A stretch of DNA of 64,000 bases from Anastatus disparis (lineage: Eukaryota; Arthropoda; Insecta; Hymenoptera; Eupelmidae): NCBI GenBank assembly GCA_017163975.1, contig JAFFSR010000347.1:6252001-6316000 (forward strand), read 5' to 3'. The stretch's first letter is position 1. Every line of letters starts with the position of its first letter. The position numbers and the translations under genes are program-made. Positions 9,600-20,678 of this stretch are shown here, piece by piece. The notes under the pieces were generated by a model, which did no database searches, was not told where the DNA came from, and was given only the letters and a program-made list of their open reading frames with translations.

Positions 9600-11930
9600 G
9601 TACATTCTATTAAGTATTGGTTTTCTTTTTTTTTTCTTTCATTCCACTTTTTCAGTTTTTCATCAAATGTACAAAAATTTGGTATTTCTAAATACAAGTA
9701 ATTTCGTGCTTCAAAATCTTCTCTATTCAATTCAAAATATGCTATTAATGTTGTTCCCACATTTTTTCGCATGATCATTTCTTCTCTTCCTTCTTTGAAA
9801 AATACGTTTTGTTGATTTTCTTCATGAACGCTTAGACGTTTTATAATATGTGAAATGACATGTAAAGGATATTCTAATAATCTGTGCATTGCTTCAGGTG
9901 GACATAAATATCGTGTATTAATGTATTGTTGGATTTCGTCATATTCATATTTAACATTTTCACTATTGTCATTTTGAAAAGTGTCTTTATTTTCTAATTG
10001 AAAATCTACATTTACTTGATGTATTTTAATGTATGAACAATCATGACCTTTATAACAGTATTTGAATAAATATTTAATGCATTGAACAGTGCAACAAACT
10101 TCTACGTTTATGTGTGCTTTCAATTTCAATTATAAGTAAGGATTGTAAGGAACAACAAATCCATTATCTGCAATTCTTTCTGTGAATTTATTTTTGAAAA
10201 TAATTTTGACGTCATCATTTTTGCGTTTGTATAGTGGATATCCATTTGATTTAAATGTTGTTGTATTATTAAATTTTTTGGAAAATTTTTCGTACATTGT
10301 TTCGTATTTTTATCCATACATTTTTATACATACATGGACAATTTATATTTTGCATACGACAGGGACCGCGTATCATAAATTGTTCAACAATATTTTATAA
10401 TTTTAGATAAATATCTCTATTTGAAATTTCTGCACTTATTATTTTATTAACTTTTTCGGGAATATCAAATTTATCATTTTTATCTAAGAGTAACAACATA
10501 CGAATATGCGGTAATCCTCGTTTTTAAATTCAATTACATAGCTATATGCAATTCATTTTCCCAATATTCCCTTTTTTATTACTACATTTTTTAATTCTTC
10601 TACTTTTTAATAAAATACTTTTGTTATAATATCTGGCCTATCTATTGCATTTACATAAATTTCCAAGTTTTCAGTTATTTCTTTACAATGTGGGTTACAG
10701 GTCATAGTTACAAAAAGGTCAGGTGTACCATGATAATTTACAACTGTCATTGAGTCAATGTAATTTTGTTTTAAAAATCGTGGACTTCCTGTAAAGTCTC
10801 ACGGTAATACTACCATTTTTCTAATTTTTGAAAAATCTAATTTTTTTTGTTATGTAAATAGTCCATAACACCTTTATAACAATCACTTCTTAATCAGTTT
10901 TGGTTTTTTCGTATGAAATATAATCTGGAGGTTCCAACTTTTTCAAACGCATCAACAATGAACTGTCGAGATAATTTTCCCAAATTAAGGAATGGATTGA
11001 ATTAATTTCTAACACTAAGTCTATAATCATAAAATTTAAAATTTGAAATATTACATTTTCCAAATTTACTTTTCATATTTGGCATCCATCCAAAACCACC
11101 ATTTGGATGAATAAGCGAATATGTCATAGGATCTGTATGTTTGCTAATTGTCGGTATACTAATTGGTTTATCATACTTAGAGTAAATGACAATATCACGT
11201 TCAATAGGAGGCTGATCGTCTTCTCCAACATATACTATTCCAACTTTATTACAGGTAGATAGATTATATCTATTTTTATCCAAAATATTATTGCGGACAA
11301 TAGACATAGTAACAGTTCTTGGAGGACAATAGATTTTTGCACTTCATTGTAGTTCTTCTTCTTCTGCTTTATGCATCATTTAATAGGCTTTAGCATAAGG
11401 GTTAATGTCTCTTATCAAGATATCTAAATGTTTTAATAATGTTAAATTTATATTAAACTCATTCCGTTTAATCGCTGCCATTTCATTATCTAAAATATAT
11501 AATTGTCCATATTTACGTGCTTCATCTTTATTAGAATGTAACGCATATACATTATGGTAAATTTTTACACATATTCTAATAACTCATGGTCCTTTGCCCG
11601 GCAATGTATGAAAATTGACACTAAAATTTGCGAATGCTAAAGCATCATTGTACAACCTAACATTTCGTCGAAAATCAATAATTTCTTCCGTTGATTCAGT
11701 TGCTAAACACTTTAATTGTTCTGGGTAAGGAGGATTTTCTAACAATTCTACTCGACCTTTATGACAACAATTGGGAAAATCTTTACTTTTAGTATATTCG
11801 AAAGCAAAATCTTCCGCATTACGATAAACACATGTATTTGTCATGAAACTAATGTAATTTTCAGATATGAGATTTTCATCGAAATATATATTTGCTGTGC
11901 AACCAATCAGTTTCGAATTAATTTTTTCAA
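9600..11930 (-). pseudogene. Helitron RepHel, Rep (HUH nuclease) half
   Basis: Minus-strand fragments follow the Helitron N-terminal to Rep order: NCCHKGRVELL (about 11755), GQLYILDNEM (about 11485-11515), SLIHPNGGFGW (about 11090-11125), LFVTMTCNPHC (about 10690-10720), the HUH region RGLPHIRMLLL (about 10487-10520), CTKNFPKN (about 10270-10295), AHINVEVCC then IKYLFKYCYKG (about 10043-10115), and PPEAMHRLLEYPLH (about 9850-9900). The pair of tyrosines spaced by three residues (YLFKY) is intact. The second histidine of the usual HxH motif is Arg here (CGT at 10500-10502, minus strand), and many stops and shifts occur. In living elements this domain nicks and joins single strands. Confidence 0.85.
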
Positions 11931-11934
11931 TTAA

Positions 11935-12315
11935 GAAGGGGCCGAACTATCTGTCTTTGTCTAATAGCGTTTTTCATCATTTATGTAAACACTATCCGGT
12001 ATAACAAGAAAAAAATAGCAGCCCCCGCTAGATATTAGTATAATAAGTAAATTTTGTAATAACAACCAAATTTTTTACCGCATAGTTTTTAACTAATTAG
12101 AGACCTACTAGCAATCTAGAATATAACCTATCTTTTTTTGGTAGGTCTCTAATTATTCAAAAACTACGCAGTGAAAAAATTTGGTTGTTATTACAAAATT
12201 TACTTATTATACTAATATCTAGCGGGGGCTGCTATTTTTTTCTTGTTATACCGGATAGTGTTTACATAAATGATGAAAAACGCTATTAGACAAAGACAGA
12301 TAGTTCGGCCCCTTC
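11935..12315. mobile_element. 381-bp MITE, TTAA target duplication
   Basis: Inverted arms of about 170 bp with ends GAAGGGGCCGAACTATCTG, flanked by TTAA at 11931-11934 and 12316-12319. TTAA duplication suggests a piggyBac-type mover. It is related to the 384-bp element at 51589-51972 (shared GGCCGGA-like start and TTGTCTAAT 20-30 bp in). It interrupts the Helitron frame between the N-terminal and Rep parts. Confidence 0.85.
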
Positions 12316-12319
12316 TTAA

Positions 12320-13660
12320 TATTTTTTTCTTTGATTTCTTTAATTTTTTTTCTACTTTGCCCTTTATTGTTTTATCAGTAACTTTGTTCAATACAATATT
12401 ATGATTGTTATTATAATTATTATTGTAATTTTCATTATAATTGTTGTCTTTAATTTTTAATAGTTTGTACTTAATAAATAATATCTTGAATTGATAAGAA
12501 TCATATTTATGTTTTCGCTTTTTTTCATCTATTGGTTTATTTATTGTAGTATCATTATTAATATGTTTATTGTCATCAATTTCTATTTGTTCACACCTTG
12601 TGCGTAATTATTTTGATTGGTAACAATTATCCTTTACTTGTATTTTCTTAATAATATCGGCATCTTCCAATTTTAGATTTTTAATTTGTACCATTCTCCT
12701 ATATTGATTATATTATTCACTAATAACTTTTCTATGAGTCTCTTCTTTGCGTAATTTTTCTTTTTCATCCAATTTTTTCAATTTATCAGTATCTCTATTT
12801 GCGATTGATTTTATTTTTGTATCTTAATATTTAAAATTTTTTCTTTTATTTATTTAGTGATTTTTATTTCATTTTTATGTAAGCTTTTTTCTTACGTGTA
12901 GCTTCATTTGTACGTATTTGTTCCATTTTATCAGTACCCTTTTTTATCTTTGATTTCATTTTTGTTATTTTAGTATTTTTCAATTTTTCTTTATATTTAT
13001 TAAGTTGTTTTTCTTTAATTTTTATATAATCTTCTTTTTTACGTGGAACTCCATTTACACGTATTTGTACCAATTAATCAATACTCATTTTTTCTTTGAA
13101 TTTCAATTTTGTTATCATAGTATTTTCTAATTTCACTTTATATTTATTTAGAATTTTTTCTTTGCTTTTCATATGAGCTTCTTTCTTACGTAAAGCCTTA
13201 GTCGCACGTATTTGTTCCAATTTATCAGTACTCATTGTTTCCTTGAATTTCAATTTTGTTATCTTAGTATCTTCTAATTTTTCTTCATATTTTTTTGGTT
13301 GTTTTTTTTTTATTTTTATATAAGCTTCTTTCTTGCGTAAAGTCTCATGTATATTCTTTCTTACGTAAAGTCGCACGTATTTGTTCAAATTTATCAGTAC
13401 TCATTGTTTCCTTGAATTGCCAGTTTGTTATCTTAGTATTTTCTAATTTCTGTTTATATTTATTTGTTTGTCCTTTTTTCATTTTCATATAAACTTTTTT
13501 CTTACGTAAAGTTTCTTGAACTCGTCTTAGCTCTAATTTATCATCACTTTTTTTTTCTTGCATTTCCATAATAATGTCTTTTTCTGAAATTTTTTTATAT
13601 TTATCTAATTGTTCTGTTACTATTTTCCTATTAACGGGATGTCGGAGCTGCAGCAATTGA
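12320..13660 (-). pseudogene. Helitron RepHel N terminus with Lys-rich repeats
   Basis: Minus-strand frames encode about six imperfect repeats of roughly 40 residues, each with a core such as LEQIRATKALRKKEAHMK followed by NKYKVKLENT and ITKLKFKE. Equivalent Lys/Arg-rich repeats precede the Rep domain in some Helitron proteins, and the position just upstream of Rep-type sequence supports that here. The role is unknown; high charge suggests nucleic-acid or protein contacts. Several stops and a shift interrupt it (for example near 12860, 13073 and 13340-13390). The downstream part (12320-12860) is an Asn/Lys-rich linker. Confidence 0.6.
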
Positions 13661-13689
13661 GTTTTGCTTTTTTTATTTCATCAATATTT

Positions 13690-14065
13690 TTTTTAATTTA
13701 TAAATTAAACAAATATAATGACTTGTCTGCACTAAAGTTATATTAATAAAATAATTTTTGCTAAAATAAAAAATCATTTGGACTTGTTATTTTTTTATGA
13801 GCTTGGATTGGAAATTAGATATCCAACTTGATAAACCTAACCATAAAATATGATGCATTGATAGTTTTTATTATAACTTTATATGTATAATATTTTGGTG
13901 GATTTCTTGAGTTGTCCTCACTAGAGTTTAATCTTACAAATTTTTACTTTGTAGCAAAAAAACTCGATTAAACGCATCGTTTATTTATAAGCTAGAATTG
14001 GAAATATTATTAGAAGGCGGGCAGCTTTGCCATGCTCTTAAGTCCTATTACAAATAAAGCTTCTT
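13690..14065 (+). repeat. Dispersed repeat, copy A
   Basis: Diverged copy of the sequence at 37435-37815, in the same orientation. Both begin with AATGACTTGTC-GCACTAAA-like sequence, contain GACTTGTTATTTTT and GATAAACCTAACC, and end near GTCC/ACCTATTACA. It overlaps the C-terminal codons of the small frame at 14010-14531, suggesting that frame belongs to the same repeated element. Confidence 0.7.
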
Positions 14066-14531
14066 TTTCATCTATTTCTTTTGATTCTTTTTTTCCTTCA
14101 TTTAATTTAATCTCAACTGTCCTAATTTTACTATCGTTATAATTTAAGTCGATATCATCGATTCCCGTTATATCATTATCTGGTTTTAAAAAATTTGTAT
14201 CTGAAATGTCATTGTCAATTTCCATCAAAATTGTTTCATGATTCGAATTTTTTTGTTTACGATACATTTCCATGATCTTTTTTTGTTCTGCTAATAAATG
14301 CGTTTGTGAGTTTTTTTCTAATAGTTCAAGCTCGGTGAAATCTAAATTCAATGGTATTTGATTTAGACGTTGCTCATGACAAAAACTCCTCCTTATCATG
14401 TCCGTTGGATTATCGTAATTATTATTTGCATTATTGTAATTTTGTATAACTGGAAACATTCTTATTTGTTGCATTTTAAAAATTCTTGATAAAGTAATCG
14501 CATTTGAGAAAAATGATATCTTAAACAACAT
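14010..14531 (-). CDS. Unrecognised 173-residue acidic protein
   Basis: An open minus-strand frame of 173 codons. I do not recognise a family. The middle is Glu/Asp/Lys/Asn-rich, with a likely helical stretch (residues about 70-95, LELLEKNSQTHLLAEQKKIM) and an acidic patch with repeated DI/GIDD motifs. The C-terminal coding end lies in a dispersed repeat that recurs at 37.4-37.8 kb, and it sits just upstream of the Helitron protein on the same strand. It could be a small accessory or captured ORF of that element, or chance coding. No signal peptide or membrane segment is obvious. Confidence 0.3.
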   Translation of the reverse strand: MLFKISFFSNAITLSRIFKMQQIRMFPVIQNYNNANNNYDNPTDMIRRSFCHEQRLNQIPLNLDFTELELLEKNSQTHLLAEQKKIMEMYRKQKNSNHETILMEIDNDISDTNFLKPDNDITGIDDIDLNYNDSKIRTVEIKLNEGKKESKEIDEKEALFVIGLKSMAKLPAF

Positions 14532-15228
14532 GGACCTAAATTATAAAGTATTGCAACAGCAAAAACGCCACAATTATAATTATTTGTTTGTGATTGTACT
14601 ATTTCGAATACTATGCTCAATCCTGATTTGTTTGGAAATAATCTGTTTATATAAATCTTATGCTCATCTTATAGATATTTAAGATTTAAACTGTCATATA
14701 TATGAATCACCTTATGATTATAATACACACAAATCCGGTGATCCTTTTTTAAATTTCCGGAAAATAATAACTGTATTAATTCTCCATCAATCGGTACTGA
14801 ATTAATATATTATGGTCTTTGAATTAGTGAAGTTAATTGCATGTTGAATGAGGTGCACCGTTTTGAAATATTATTAAATTCTTATACATGAATATCAGTT
14901 AACATGAAAGCAATTCAACTATACAATCCCTGTCCCTTAATAATTAATTTATCTTTCTCAGTCAAAACCATTATTGAAAATTTAAATTCTTTTCAGAATT
15001 TTAATTCATTTTTAATCAACTCTTTTCAAAGATATTTACAAAAGAATTTCTTTTATATTAACTAATTTAATTTACTGCCTTTTTACTTTAAAAGCTGGAA
15101 AATAAAAGAAATTTTGAAAAATGCCATGAATTAATTGTTATATGATAAATAAATAATAATAAAATTTGTAAAAATAATATAATGATAAAAAATGGTTATT
15201 TTCGGCAATTCTACATTTATGTATATAT
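14532..15228. other. AT-rich spacer, nothing recognised
   Basis: No gene, array or clear inverted repeat was seen. It ends in a short TA-rich run where the next MITE inserted. Confidence 0.5.
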
Positions 15229-15816
15229 GGGACATTTTACACCAACTGGAAGAGCAAAAAAATAAAAATTGCTGGAACTCTGAGAATATATTAAGTTGGT
15301 TGCCCAAAATGTGTAAAAAAATTTTCAAGAATTGAGATTGGAAGGATCAAGAGCCATAGATCCTTGAAATTTAAAAATTTTTTTAAATTTTTGGAAAAGT
15401 ACCAACTTTATGGTTTTTTTCTGAAAATCCTGATGTTTTAAAGAGAAATTCATAAAAATACATCTTGTTGCAAATGAAAAGGAAAGTTAGCATAAAATTT
15501 TACAGACCTAAATTTTGAAGTTTTCTATTGGTTCTTACATGTATCAAATGGTAATTAAAATTACTCATTGTTTGCCACTTCAGAAATTGCTTTTTGAGGG
15601 CTTATTTTCTTCTATTTTTTATTAACTTCAAAATAAATTTTTGATTGCTTAAAAAAGAGCCACTAATAAGGAGTTATGAAAGTTTGAAATATATATATCC
15701 ATGTATGATTTATTTTTCATATTGAATATAAATGTATATTTTAATGTATGATTAATTTTTATATTAAAAATAAATGATACATGATAATATATATTTTAAA
15801 CTGTCTGAACTCCTTA

Positions 15817-16825
15817 CCCTGGTAGCACAACTTTTTCAATTCTTGTGCAATTCTGCTGCAATTTCTCTGTCTGTCAGTCAAACTACAGCAGATCTTAACT
15901 AACATGCTTCCCATTTCAACTATATTTCTGCGCTAAGATGATTGCACCCGGCTCTAAGCATCATAATTACGTTAGACTTGCGCAAGCTTTAGTGCACTTA
16001 CAAGAGGGTTTCCAAATGCACTGGGACTTTCAGCAGGAATGCGATGAAATTGCATTCGAGCACGTACGTCAGACACTGAGCAGCATAATTACATTGTCTT
16101 GTGCAATTAAGCGTGCTTAATCTGAATGATTTGATCACGAGCTCGGGCGTCATAATTGCAGCAGCTTTGTGCATGGCATTTTTAGCAGATTAATTGCGAC
16201 ATACTTGCATCAGACTTGCAGCGGCTTTAGTGCACTTACACAGGATTTTTAACTGCACGGGGACTTTCAGCAGAATTGCGATGAAATTGCATTCGAACAC
16301 GTACGTCAGACACTGAGACGCAGAATTTGATTGTCTTGTGCAATTAAGGGTGCTTAATCTGAATGATTTGATCACGAGCTCGGGCGTCATAATTGCAGCA
16401 GCTTTGTGCATGGCATCTTTAGCATTACATGAGACTCTTAGGGTGCACTTTATCTGCTGTAAGTATGGCGCACATCTGCTGCAAAGTGTCTACTGCACGT
16501 GACCTTTATAAGTATGATGCAAGTCTGCTGCGAAGATCCGTGCATCCCATGACACTCTTAGGGTGCACTTTATCTGCTGCAAGTATGGCGCACATCTGCT
16601 GCAAAGTGTCTGCTGCACGTGACCTTTATAAGTATGATGCAAGTCTGCTGCGAAGATCCGTGCATCCCATGAGACACTTAGGGTGCACTTTATCTGCTGT
16701 AAGTATGATACAAATCTGCTGCAAGTATCTGATGCAATGTTCTGACTGCAGAACTCTTATTGATTTGGGAAGCATGTTATATAAGATCTGCGCACTGATA
16801 CTTGCGTCAGATTGTGCTACCAGGG
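15817..16825. mobile_element. 1009-bp element with CCCTGGTAGCACAA ends, TA duplication
   Basis: Terminal inverted repeats CCCTGGTAGCACAA lie at both ends, with TA duplicated at 15815-15816 and 16826-16827. The uninterrupted sequence in the sister MITE at about 48757 confirms the empty site. The interior is richer in G+C than the surroundings and made of internal tandem repeats. Small plus-strand frames exist but look repeat-derived, and no transposase motif is visible. Confidence 0.8.
16041..16740 (+). repeat. Two internal tandem arrays (239-bp and 120-bp units)
   Basis: A unit of about 239 bp occurs at 16041-16184 and again at 16280-16420 (shared GCATTCGARCACGTACGTCA). A 120-bp unit starts at 16429, 16549 and 16669, with CTTAGGGTGCACTTTATCTG in each. 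The 120-bp period is a multiple of three, so one frame stays open for 145 codons with a 40-residue Cys/Ser-rich repeat. I treat that frame as a by-product. Confidence 0.85.
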
Positions 16826-17265
16826 TATTGATGGCTCTGACTTACATGATCAAAAATTCATTTTAAAGTTCATGTAAAATAGAAAAAAATAAGCCCGCGA
16901 AAAGAAATTTCTGAAGTGGCGAACAATGAGTAATTTCAATTACCATGTAATACATATAAGAACTAATAGAAAACTTCAAAATTCAGGTCTGTAAAGAATC
17001 ATGCGAACTCTGCTCTTCATTTACAACAAGAAGTATTCTCATGAATTTCTCTCTAAAACATCAGGGTTTCCAGAAAAAAACCATAAAGTTGGTACTTTTC
17101 CAAAAATTTTAATAATTTTCCAAATTTCAAGGAGCTATAGCTCTTGATCCTTCGAATCTAAATCCTTGAAATTTTTTTTACGTATTTTGGGTAACAAAAA
17201 GAATATATTGTTAGAGTTTCAGGGATTTTTATTTTTCTTCTCTTTCAGTTAGTGTGAAATGTCGC

Positions 17266-18873
17266 ATATATATATATAATATATCATTAAAAAAAGTTTG
17301 TTGTAAAAAGAACCAAAATGAAAATTATTCAGAGTTATTTCTAATAATTGTATTCTTTAATTTATTTACAGTTATTTACGGATATTTGCAGTATCTACAT
17401 TTAAAAACTGTATAAATGATAATAAACAATCATTATTTATCTCTAGCCCAACGCTTTTTTATTGTTATTTATAGTTTTCAATATTTTTTATAATCATTTG
17501 TTTATTCAAAGTATTATTCTACTTTTTAAAAATAATTTTTATATGAGGTGATAAAATATTTTACTATAAGATAATATATATACATGTTGCATATCACAAA
17601 AAAATTTCAACATCAAAACTAATTCTCTAATGTAACGAATACAAAATTAAATTAATAGAATTTTGAAATTTTGATATGGGAATACTTTTAATAATTAACT
17701 TTTTAATAACTTTGAATATTGGTAAATTTTTTAAATAACTTGTGGAAGTGAATGCTAATTAAATTTAGTTTTAACATGAATATAATTATTCAAGTTGGAA
17801 ATGTATTTAATAAAATAATATAACTATTTATAAGTTATCACTTAATGATAATTTTTTAAACTTTTTATTCATAGTTTGAAATAATATTAAATATATGATT
17901 ATCATTTTAATAGTTTTTATAAAATATTATGTAAATTCTATAAGTATAAATTATTTAAGGAGGTGTCAAATGGACAGTACACTTGCGCCCATAAATATTG
18001 ACTATATTTCTATTGTATTTCAAAATTTTAAATAAAGAGATGCATTAACATATAGCATGTATCACGAAGATTATTTAGTTAAATTTTTAAATAAATCTAT
18101 TCATTAGTTATGGAGGACTTTGGGTTCCAATATTATTTACTAATATTTTTTTATTTGGCATCAGAAATCTAAATATCTTGAAAACTAATGACTAGAAAAA
18201 TTTGAAAATTTAAATAAATAATCATCATGTTACATACTACAAGTTAATTCATTCCTTTTATGGAAATTCAACAATAGAATGGGAAGACAATTAAATATGA
18301 CAGTTAATTTTTATATTTTCTTATAGTAAAATATAATCAAACTTTGACAACAAATTTAACATAATGAAATAATTGTACTTTCAATGATCATATTTAATAC
18401 AAATTTGAGAGTGCTATTACAGAATATTATTTTTTTCCCTATTTATAATAAGTGTTTCGCAAATAATAAATGAATTTTGTTTTTAAATTTTTACTTTTTT
18501 AGGGGAAATTTTCCTTCTATCTAGACAGTTCATAAATATAAATTCATAATTATAGACATAATCAGAAAAATTTATTAGTATTTCATATATTTTCCTATCT
18601 TTATATTAAAAAAAATTTAATATCAAATAAATAATTTTTTAAAATTGTATTTCATAAAATTTATGTTCGAACGATATTGAAAAAAATATTTTTTATATCA
18701 TGTAATGATAATTTTTCAAATGAGGTAATTTGATGTATTTTGAAAATTAATGTTTCTCTTATTAAAAATATTATTGCTTTAATGAAATAAATTTTAATAT
18801 ATTTAATTGTTAACAATTTTTATATAAATGACAATTCATTTAAATACAGACACGTGTACAAAAGAAAATGTAA
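17266..18873. other. AT-rich spacer, nothing recognised
   Basis: About 1.6 kb of strongly A/T sequence with no long frame, no RNA gene and no inverted arms that I could see. Confidence 0.5.
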
Positions 18874-19700
18874 TTAAGGATATTCTATGATGCCAAAGGG
18901 AGGGTAGCGGGGACAGGGGAGACATGGGTTAAAAGCATTGAAAGATGTAGAGCTACCAATCTTAGAAAAAAAAATCAGTCTAAATAAATTACATAAAAAA
19001 TAAATGTAAAACCATAAAATATCATTGGATATTAACTTTTTTAGTTTTTATATAAATTATTCATTTACTTTTTATATCAATTATTGACGCATCACAGTCT
19101 TCCTTCGTATTATAACCTCAAAACTTACGTTCGTAAGTCAGCTGTTATAAAGACTACCAGATAAGTATATCTATATATATTTGTACGGTGCTGCCAACTT
19201 TTTCATTTTTTTGTGATAGTGTTCCGATAATGAATGAAAATATAAACTTTAAGTACATTTATCTTTGCGAAATTTCCGATGAGGTATAAAAAACAAAATA
19301 TCAAATTATTCCTTAAAACCTATTCTTTCATAATATCAGTTTTTTTTTTAATTCTGTACATTGCGTATATGAAAAATTCAAGACATAAGCAAAAATTGCT
19401 TCAGTCTCTCATAAGAGCAATGTTATTTGGGACTATTTTTAAACTAGATTTTTAATAAAAAACTTGCGATAAAAAATACTGAAAAAATTCTAGCTTGTTC
19501 TATATATGTTAAATTATCATATTTTGAAGTTTCATGCATTTCTGTACATTTTGATATAATCATAGAACATCCTTAAGGTAGATATAATTTTAATATATTA
19601 ATATGTAATTTTAATATATTTAATTGTTAACAATTTTTATATAAATGAAAATTCATTTAAATACTATCATGTGTACAAATGAAAATGTAATTAAGGTTAA
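18790..19700 (+). repeat. Duplicated flank around the 695-bp MITE
   Basis: About 88 bp left of the MITE (18790-18877, starting TTTTAATATATTTAATTG) recurs at about 19605-19695, immediately right of it. The second copy ends in GTAATTAAGGTTAAATG without an insertion. It is a small tandem duplication in which one copy received the MITE at its TTAA, so the other is close to an empty site. Confidence 0.75.
18878..19572. mobile_element. 695-bp TTAA-flanked MITE, copy 1
   Basis: Ends GGATATTCTATGAT and its GGATGTTCTATGAT counterpart at the right, with TTAA at 18874-18877 and 19573-19576. It is almost identical to 20679-21373 over the full 695 bp, so one of the two arrived recently. TTAA use and short terminal repeats suggest a non-autonomous piggyBac-type element. 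It carries no transposase. Confidence 0.9.
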
Positions 19701-20318
19701 ATGTATGTTATTTATAAAAAATTGTTAACAAGTAACTTTTTAAATAATATATTTTCATGAAAACTTATTTAAATACTTTATTCTCTGAATGATAAATAAA
19801 TAAAATTTTTATTTAATAAATTTAGTTATACAATTATAAATATATAATATTTATATAAATGTTCATCAAATACAATTATTATTTTTTTAATATATATATT
19901 AAAAAAATAATTATTACAATAGATTGTAGTTAAATAAAAATGTTTATTTTAATAAATTATAGCGTTGAAATTTATTTTGATGGAAATGTTATTTGATTGA
20001 CATTTACAGTATTACTTTAACTATATTTGAAAAGTTACCTGTCATCAATGAAAAAATATTTAATTTTTTAAATTAATATTCTATTAATATCAAGAATTTT
20101 CTAAAAATTATAATATTTATATGCAAACCTTACTTGTGATACATACACTTTTTAATATTTGTATCTCATTAATATTTTATATTAGATGTCAAAAGGATTG
20201 TTAAGCAATTGCAAATAGTTATTTTATTATTCTGAAATATTTAAATTTAAAATTAACCAAAAATGTGTATTTTAATCTTATGGTTTTTTTAATTTAAATT
20301 TCGTATTTCATATATATA
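19700..20318. other. AT-rich spacer, nothing recognised
   Basis: A/T-rich sequence without coding frames or clear repeats. It includes short palindromic TATATATT runs near 19890-19910. Confidence 0.45.
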
Positions 20319-20351
20319 CTAGCTCGTTACAGCGGCCCTTTGGGCCGCTGT
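20319..20351 (-). mobile_element. Probable Helitron 3' terminus (hairpin plus CTAG)
   Basis: Read on the minus strand: a 10-bp GC stem ACAGCGGCCC/GGGCCGCTGT with a 3-nt loop, six bases, then CTAG followed by T. A GC hairpin a few bases before CTRR at an A/T target is the hallmark of Helitron 3' ends. Sequence just upstream on that strand (GCGAGTGCAAAGCGCGAG) is also unusually G+C rich. The 5' end of this copy was not found, and it may be non-autonomous. Confidence 0.5.
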
Positions 20352-20678
20352 AGCTCGCGCTTTGCACTCGCTATTTAATATTCGAAGAATATTAAAACAA
20401 AACATTTACGAACGCAAAAGCATTAAATGTTAATCTTATTTCTTTTTTTATTGTATTTTTTACCGCAACTTTCAACAGGAGGTTTGAATTTATTGTATTT
20501 ATTTAAAAAAATAAATTTATAATTATTTGAATTTTTCTTGTAAATTAAGTTGATTGATTTCGAAGAAATTTATGTTATGTGAAAAAGATATTTTCATGTA
20601 TACTTTTTAAAGTTTTAAATAGGATAATCTATCAGAAGTTACAAGTGAAAAAAATTATTTTATAGTTCAGTAGCTTAA

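Larger units (their letters stand above)
15229..17265. mobile_element. Long-armed MITE in a TA microsatellite, copy 1
   Basis: Inverted arms of about 400-600 bp begin GGGACATTTTACACCAACTG and end with the complement, directly flanked on both sides by TA runs. Removing the nested element at 15817-16825 leaves about 1028 bp, matching the 1022-bp copy at 48174-49195. No coding capacity of its own. It recurs in TA microsatellites, so it probably targets TA. Confidence 0.85.

Noticed and set aside
16429..16866. A 145-residue Cys-rich repeat protein
   Set aside because: It is explained by a 120-bp tandem unit inside a non-coding mobile element; no independent coding evidence.
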